Under the pieces are notes generated by a model. That model was not told the origin of the DNA, made no database searches, and saw only the letters and a list, made by a program, of their open reading frames with translations. A program made the position numbers and the translations under genes. A stretch of DNA of 64,000 bases from Mytilus californianus (taxonomy: Eukaryota; Mollusca; Bivalvia; Mytilida; Mytilidae): contig NW_026262668.1 of the NCBI RefSeq assembly GCF_021869535.1, positions 9,284,348 through 9,348,347 of the forward strand. Direction: 5' to 3'. How positions within the stretch are numbered: position 1 is the stretch's first letter; every line of letters starts with the position of its first letter. Positions 56,808-64,000 of this stretch are shown piece by piece.

Positions 56808-57194
56808 TTAACTTAATTATTGAATTGAGACTATTCCAAATGGATTAAAAAGAATAAAAGAGCTTCATATATGAACTACTGTTATTGTAAAATCGTATGG
56901 ATTGGAGCAAGAACATGGTAAATAAGAGAAAATTAGTTTAAGTATTAAGAAATATGCCACTGAAGAAAGATTTATGTAGAAAAGGGGGGGGGGGTCCATT
57001 CCCCAAGCGCCTGTAACTCAATCGTTAAATACGGTGCTCATTATAACATAATTTCAGGTGATGTCTTGTGTGATAATTCTTTTAAATTTGATGTAAGACT
57101 TTTGTTTTAATGTCTGAAAAGTTTAGTCGATATTGCACATCTATAGTATCCGGAACACTTACCATGTCGATTACAGATTTTTGTTTTAATATAG

Positions 57195-57530
<336 letters not shown>

Positions 57531-58236
57531 TTTAGAGAATCCCAATTCTATTGTTTAATTTCAACTGACACAGTACGTAGTACGACATATAACTAAATAT
57601 GTCGGCTTTCGGCAAGATACCTGAACTTAATTACTGATGACAACAATTTAAGACTCTTTATAAAATATTTGTAGCCCTTAAAGGGCTGTTTTAAATAGAT
57701 GTTGATTATCGAAGTGCAGCAAATATAGTGAAATTTCAAACAAGCAAATGTCCAATAGCAATTATTTCAAAATACCAATCCGGTAAAAAAGAATCACTGA
57801 CAAAAATTTCGTAACAAGTCTTTTAAATAACTTGACAAAATACACAAATAACTCAAAACGAGGACCACAAATACTTATATTGAAGAGTTGTTAATACTTG
57901 GTACTTGAATATTTCATTGTTGGAAAATAACAAGAAAACATTGTTTACATTGACAGAATAAAGAAACGTTACAATTTATTCAAATGGCTTGATTACAACT
58001 GTATCTCCACTGGAGCCTCAGCATTCATTCATTCCTAGTAGTTGATAATATGAGAACAATGGAGCGTTCTATTTTTAGTCACATTTTACCTCAGACTTCT
58101 GGACAAATACACTATTCATCTTACACCGGCAGATAAAAAAAAAGAAAAATCACAATTAAAGAATCTTCAAACTAAACAAGCGTAACTTGTGTTACGATAT
58201 ATATAAAATAATTTCAGAACTGACCCAACACGACTG
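57531..58236. other. PECR-like intron sequence, left copy
   Basis: AT-rich with no exon recognised. Duplicated in the right copy as far as the window allows. Confidence 0.5.
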
Positions 58237-58493
58237 TACGGTGGCAGAATGCGGCCATGAAAGAAAAAAGAAAAAAAAACATAACATCTTGAGGGAACAA
58301 GATAACTATCTCGTGGAAACGCCATAGCATCTTGAGGGAATGAGATAACTATCTTGTGGAAACGACATAACATCTTGAGGGAATGAGATAGCATCTTGAG
58401 GGAACTAGATAACTATCTCTTGAGGGAATGAGATCACTATCTTGAGGGAACAACATTATTATTTTCTCTTTCATGGCTGATTCTGCCACTGTA
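58237..58493. mobile_element. MITE with TA ends carrying an internal 43-bp minisatellite
   Basis: The left end TACGGTGGCAGAATGCGGCC ATGAAAGA is inverted at the right as TCTTTCATGGCTGATTCTGC CACTGTA, about 28 bp with a few mismatches, with TA at each end (mariner-like). Inside, CATCTTGAGGGAA recurs at 58285, 58328, 58371 and 58392 with ATAACTATCTYGTGGAAACG, giving a 43-bp period with one half-unit. Confidence 0.75.
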
Positions 58494-59377
58494 CGACTGA
58501 ATATTAAATAGTGTGGTTAAATATAGAAATAAATTGCATGTGACTGTCAAACTAAAACCGAGACTAAAACGTATGCACTTTGCACTTAATTCCCCTAATC
58601 AATGGATGTACATGAACAATAAATAAATAAAACAAAAAGAAACTTGCAGAAATAAAAAGAAAATATGTTTAAAAACCATATGTCAATGAATACGATACAA
58701 AACGAAAAAAAAAACAACAAGTAACATATAAAGAACCAAGAATATACTTAGCAGTTGAAATATAATAAGCCATAATTATGAATAAGCCTATTTTTATTAT
58801 AAAAAAAGTTGTCTCCACTACTTCATCTGCAAAAATATTTTAAATCAAATACGATGTAGAATTAATAAAGTGAGATGTTTAAATCACAGGTAAACTGATT
58901 CTGAAATAAGTGAAGCGTAATTGTCTAGTAGCACGGATTAAGATTTAAGGACAATTATATTACCGTTCACACGTGGATCTGTTGATAATTGACCATAATA
59001 CCTACCATAAAGTTGTTGGATTATTCATTTCCGACATGTCAGAGTCTGTCATTTATAGTAATAATATTCTACACGTACTGTACCTTTCTGCTCTATCATT
59101 TTTATAGATTTATAAAGTCAGTACATATATCAGTTTATAATGTGAGGGTACCCAAATTGCACCTATTTTGACAGAATTTCCCCTACATTTATCTTTGATC
59201 CAGACAAAAGTTTTCATTCTGTGTTTATTTTGTAGATGTATCCTTATTCACTACATTATAGTTCCACCAATTTAATTTTGAATCCATAACGAATCATAGA
59301 AAAAATTGGTTTGAACCGACCTCCAAACGATTCATGATTCTGAAATGACGAGTACCCAAATTGCATATATGCTTTAT
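58494..59377. other. Unassigned AT-rich spacer
   Basis: No coding, RNA or repeat structure recognised. Confidence 0.45.
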
Positions 59378-59537
59378 TAGCTTGCTGTTCAGTGTGAGCC
59401 AATGCTCCGTGTTGAAGGCCTTACTTAGGCTCCGTGTTGAAGGCCTTACTTTGACCTATAATGGTTTACTTTTACAAATTGTGACTTGGATGGAGAGTTG
59501 TCTCCTTGGCACTCATACCAAATCTTCTTATATCTAT
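59378..59537 (+). mobile_element. Penelope-like family 3' tail, plus orientation
   Basis: TAGCTTGCTGTTCAGTGTGA with GGCTCCGTGTTGAAGGCCTT duplicated in tandem, then GACTTGGATGGAGAGTTGTC and the CTTCTTATATCT tail. Confidence 0.75.
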
Positions 59538-60365
59538 TAAATTCACATCCTTAAAAATTGATTAACTGATGTTTTGTTTAATATGTCTCCAAATATTTAG
59601 AACAATTTGGTAATAATCCATGCTTATTATTCATTTTTTAAGAAATAGATGATTATAACATATTTTAATTGCTCATTTTTAAAAGTTGAGTTTTTTTGGA
59701 GGTCGCATGCGACGTTTCCGAAGATTTTACTTTTTTTAGTGAATACTGCATCGGTTAATATATATACTGTGAACGTTTTGTGTATATTTAAATATATTTA
59801 ACTATGTTGAAAGACGTGCATAATGTCAAATCATAAAAATGCAAATTGTTTGGTCTTGCAATTTGGGTACTGTGACGTTATACATGTAACATGCAATAGC
59901 TAGATATCAGCTTCCAGACCATATTTTAAAATGCAGCCCCTATTAAAATTTAAAGGTTGACAAGTTTTTTGCCAAAAATTTCAAATAAATGAATATGATG
60001 TACATTTTTATTTTATCATGTTTATAATTGTAATAATAGGCATATTTTAAGATAAAAAGAGATATTGTGGAAATGTTTTAAAGAGACTGCAACCAATGGA
60101 ATCTAGGGGTAAATATTTGAACAACAGACAAGTGTTATAAAAAAACTTAATGTCAATCACTAGATTGCTCCAAAACAAGAAAATATGTGACTTATTTAAC
60201 AGACCATCAAAAATTTGCAATCAATATATAAAGCACCTGAAAGGTAAAAATATATTATGATATATATCACTAAAGAGTTTCCAAACTCAGGACAGACACA
60301 TGAACATGCTGAGGGCTGACCTAGTTTTTTTAGTATTCACTTGATTTCAGTGAAATAATAAAAGG
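59538..60365. other. AT-rich spacer before the right segmental copy
   Basis: No feature recognised. Confidence 0.45.
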
Positions 60366-60516
60366 TAGGTTTTTACGTTTTGTGTTTTTTTTGTCATTTT
60401 CGGCATATTTATCCAACTCTTTATACCTGTCTGTATAAAGAGTTCGAACCAAGAACCCGGGTCTCTGATCCTTCATATTTGACTTTGAAGATCTTATCAC
60501 TAGCAAGTTTTCATAT

Positions 60517-62232
60517 ACAAATAAGGAGATGTGGTATGATTGCCAATGACACAACTATCCACCAAAGTTCAAATGAAGTGGATGTAAGCAATTATAGGTA
60601 ACCTTACGGCCTTCAACAATGGGAAAAAACCTATACCGTATGGTCGGCTATAAAAGGCCCCGACATGAAAAATATGGAACAATTCAATTGAGAAAACTAA
60701 CGGCCGAATTAATAACAAGACAGTTTACGAAAAACAAATATGACAAACATGAACCAACGACAACCACTGAACTACAGGCTCCTGACTTGGGACAGGCACA
60801 TAAAAAATTTGGCGGGGTTAAATATGTTTGTGAGCGCTCAACCCTCCCCTAACCTGGGACAGTGGTGTAACAGTACAATATAAGAGCAAACTATAAAAAT
60901 CAGTTGAGAAAGGCTTAACTCATCAGATGGATACAAATAGAAATACATCTAACAAAAACACAAAGTAGAAGTGGACGGGTACTTATACATCCCAAAAACA
61001 TAAAAAAAGACACTTAGTACAGATCTGAGAGTACTCGCAGTTACTGACAGCTAGCTCAAAGCCAATAACAACTAATGAAAAAAATCATGTATCTAAGACT
61101 AAAATACCAATCAGTACACATCCAACATCCAATCATGATTTAGTGTAAAGACGTCATTAACAGTCAGAGAAAAACATGACCTTGTGCAATGCCAAACCTT
61201 TTACAATAAGTATTATTTAAAGGATTGATAAGTTTACCCGGATCGTATCTAAATTTCCGGGCTCGTTTTACAACATTACCGTAAAATCAAGGATGTGCTA
61301 TTCCGTTTGAAATAAGTTTTCTACAGGTACAGCCAAACTTGCAGACCAAATCTTTGTATATATGAAAGAATTAGTAAAGATTTTAAGTAATTTGTGGCAA
61401 CGAAATCCCTGACTTAATAATTTACTAGTAATACATAGATTACGCTCATTAAAATCCAAAACGTCACTACAGACACGAGCATAGCGAACGAGTTCGGATA
61501 TATAAACATCGTAAGACGGTGTCAAAGGAACATCACCGTCCAAAAAAGGGAAAATTAACAATAGGGAAAGAAAAATCATCCCTTTTGTCGTAAATTTTTT
61601 GTGTAGAGTTTCTGGTGTAATACTGAAATATCTTAATTTAGGAAAGGACAGTTATTGCTGTTGATATTAGATTTATTCAAAGTAAGTTCCTTTGGGTAAA
61701 TTTCAGCAGTATATTTAGAAAGTTTTTGGTTATTTAACGACAAAATATCATCAAGATAACGGTAAGTGTTGTTGAATTTATCAATTAAATGGAATTTAGA
61801 CGGTTCTTTACTGAGTTTGGCCATAAACTGTGATTCATAACAGTAAGGGAACAAATCTGCTATTAAAATGGCACAATTGGTACCCATAGGAATGCCTACA
61901 ATCTGTCGATAAACTTTATTGCCGAAACGTATATAAATGTTGTCAAGGAGAAAATTTAGTGCTTTAATCATCTCATCACACCTCCAGTAAGTATATCTAG
62001 CATATTAACCTTTATCAGAGACATATAATACAATTGTATTATATGTCTCTGTCTTTATCATTAGAATAAAGGCTTTATATGAGTTGCAGCAAATAAATTT
62101 GCACCCAGATTTATCAAACGACCATTCAATTAGATAGGAACACTTTTGTTTGATAAGATTGTGTGGAAGTGTAGAATATGGAGTGGAAAAGTCAAAACTG
62201 TCAACCGAATCATTAGGTTTGATCACGTATGA
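60517..62232 (-). mobile_element. Penelope-like retroelement fragment, right copy
   Basis: Same content and orientation as 52685-54400 at an offset of 7832; tail terminus at about 60525. Confidence 0.7.
61298..62226 (-). pseudogene. Reverse transcriptase pseudogene, right copy
   Basis: The same three broken frames as the left copy (62226-62005, 61971-61633, 61579-61298), with identical translations, including YLDD and the palindrome at 62016-62051. Identity of dead sequence argues that the two copies separated very recently or are alleles. Confidence 0.75.
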
Positions 62233-63016
62233 AGATTATTTGTACCAATTTTTATGAAAAAGTCACCGATGAAATTTTTATAAATTAGATAAATATACAG
62301 CATTCTGAAATCCTGAAACTTTGATAAAAATAATTATTTTTCAAAGATTTGTAATAACATTCTTATATAAAGAAGATTTTCCAAATGTTTTTTACAAAAA
62401 TCCGCTTGTGTTTATCTTTTGAAACACAAAAGTTAGATCTATTCAAAGAATAGAAATGTCAAAAAACCAAAATTTTGAGTACATTTCTAAAATTTCGACC
62501 TCATTTATCTCTTAAAATAGCACATGAAGGTATATTTTCTATTACATATTTGAATCGCTTAGGTGAAAATTAGCTTGTATGCAAATTTTCGTCAAAAATT
62601 CACCGTGGGATCGAAACTGTATCGTATGCCCTTAACTTAATTATTGAATTGAGACTATTCCAAATGGATTAAAAAGAATAAAAGAGCTTCATATATGAAC
62701 TACTGTTATTGTAAAATCGTATGGATTGGAGCAAGAACATGGTAAATAAGAGAAAATTAGTTTAAGTATTAAGAAATATGCCACTGAAGAAAGATTTATG
62801 TAGAAAAGGGGGGGGGTCCATTCCCCAAGCGCCTGTAACTCAATCGTTAAATACGGTGCTCATTATAACATAATTTCAGGTGATGTCTTGTGTGATAATT
62901 CTTTTAAATTTGATGTAAGACTTTTGTTTTAATGTCTGAAAAGTTTAGTCGATATTGCACATCTATAGTATCCGGAACACTTACCATGTCGATTACAGAT
63001 TTTTGTTTTAATATAG

Positions 63017-63352
<336 letters not shown>

Positions 63353-64000
63353 TTTAGAGAATCCCAATTCTATTGTTTAATTTCAACTGACACAGTACGT
63401 AGTACGACATATAACTAAATATGTCGGCTTTCGGCAAGATACCTGAACTTAATTACTGATGACAACAATTTAAGACTCTTTATAAAATATTTGTAGCCCT
63501 TAAAGGGCTGTTTTAAATAGATGTTGATTATCGAAGTGCAGCAAATATAGTGAAATTTCAAACAAGCAAATGTCCAATAGCAATTATTTCAAAATACCAA
63601 TCCGGTAAAAAAGAATCACTGACAAAAATTTCGTAACAAGTCTTTTAAATAACTTGACAAAATACACAAATAACTCAAAACGAGGACCACAAATACTTAT
63701 ATTGAAGAGTTGTTAATACTTGGTACTTGAATATTTCATTGTTGGAAAATAACAAGAAAACATTGTTTACATTGACAGAATAAAGAAACGTTACAATTTA
63801 TTCAAATGGCTTGATTACAACTGTATCTCCACTGGAGCCTCAGCATTCATTCATTCCTAGTAGTTGATAATATGAGAACAATGGAGCGTTCTATTTTTAG
63901 TCACATTTTACCTCAGACTTCTGGACAAATACACTATTCATCTTACACCGGCAGATAAAAAAAAAGAAAAATCACAATTAAAGAATCTTCAAACTAAACA

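Overview
This is animal nuclear DNA, very probably from a bivalve mollusc and most like a mussel (Mytilus). The evidence is an AT-rich sequence, a spliced metazoan gene with GT-AG introns, and many interspersed repeats of a kind I recognise from bivalve genomes. The genus is an inference. I see no bacterial operons, rRNA, tRNA or CRISPR.

Layout. 1-6600: a 344-bp satellite running off the left edge, a Penelope-like retroelement remnant, a small inverted-repeat element and a hairpin-headed element with about 500-bp internal repeats. 6637-43925 (+): a complete 13-exon gene for mitochondrial medium-chain acyl-CoA dehydrogenase (ACADM). Its 1293 coding bases give 430 residues plus stop, and every splice junction keeps phase. 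Its introns make up about 97% of the 37-kb gene and hold most of the repeats. 43926-52530: more interspersed elements, including a 1.75-kb inverted-repeat structure. 52534 to the right edge: two near-identical direct copies of a segment carrying a broken reverse transcriptase and the first coding exon of a peroxisomal trans-2-enoyl-CoA reductase-like gene (PECR). The left copy has an extra 2.0-kb terminal-inverted-repeat element flanked by TTA; the right copy preserves the empty site.

Most striking observation. The introns after ACADM exons 3 and 4 each open with a minisatellite whose unit is the 3' end of the preceding exon joined to its own 5' splice site. Array I has an 82-bp unit in about 26 copies. 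Array II has a 62-bp unit in about 90 copies, split by a 1.8-kb insertion. The true donors are therefore followed by roughly a hundred near-copies, each with exon-like sequence and a GTAAGY donor.

Second theme. At least six repeat families that look unrelated internally share one plan: a T-run, a terminal hairpin, usually a GTC-type trinucleotide or related simple-sequence stretch, and then a core of 120-500-bp tandem repeats. This resembles the bivalve 'pearl' and Helentron-like non-autonomous elements and suggests shared mobilisation. A third class is a Penelope-like family with many 5'-truncated copies that share one 3' terminus.

ACADM (mitochondrial beta-oxidation) and PECR (peroxisomal enoyl-CoA reduction) both act on fatty acyl-CoAs. 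Both have a GTCACATGA-type motif just upstream of the start codon.
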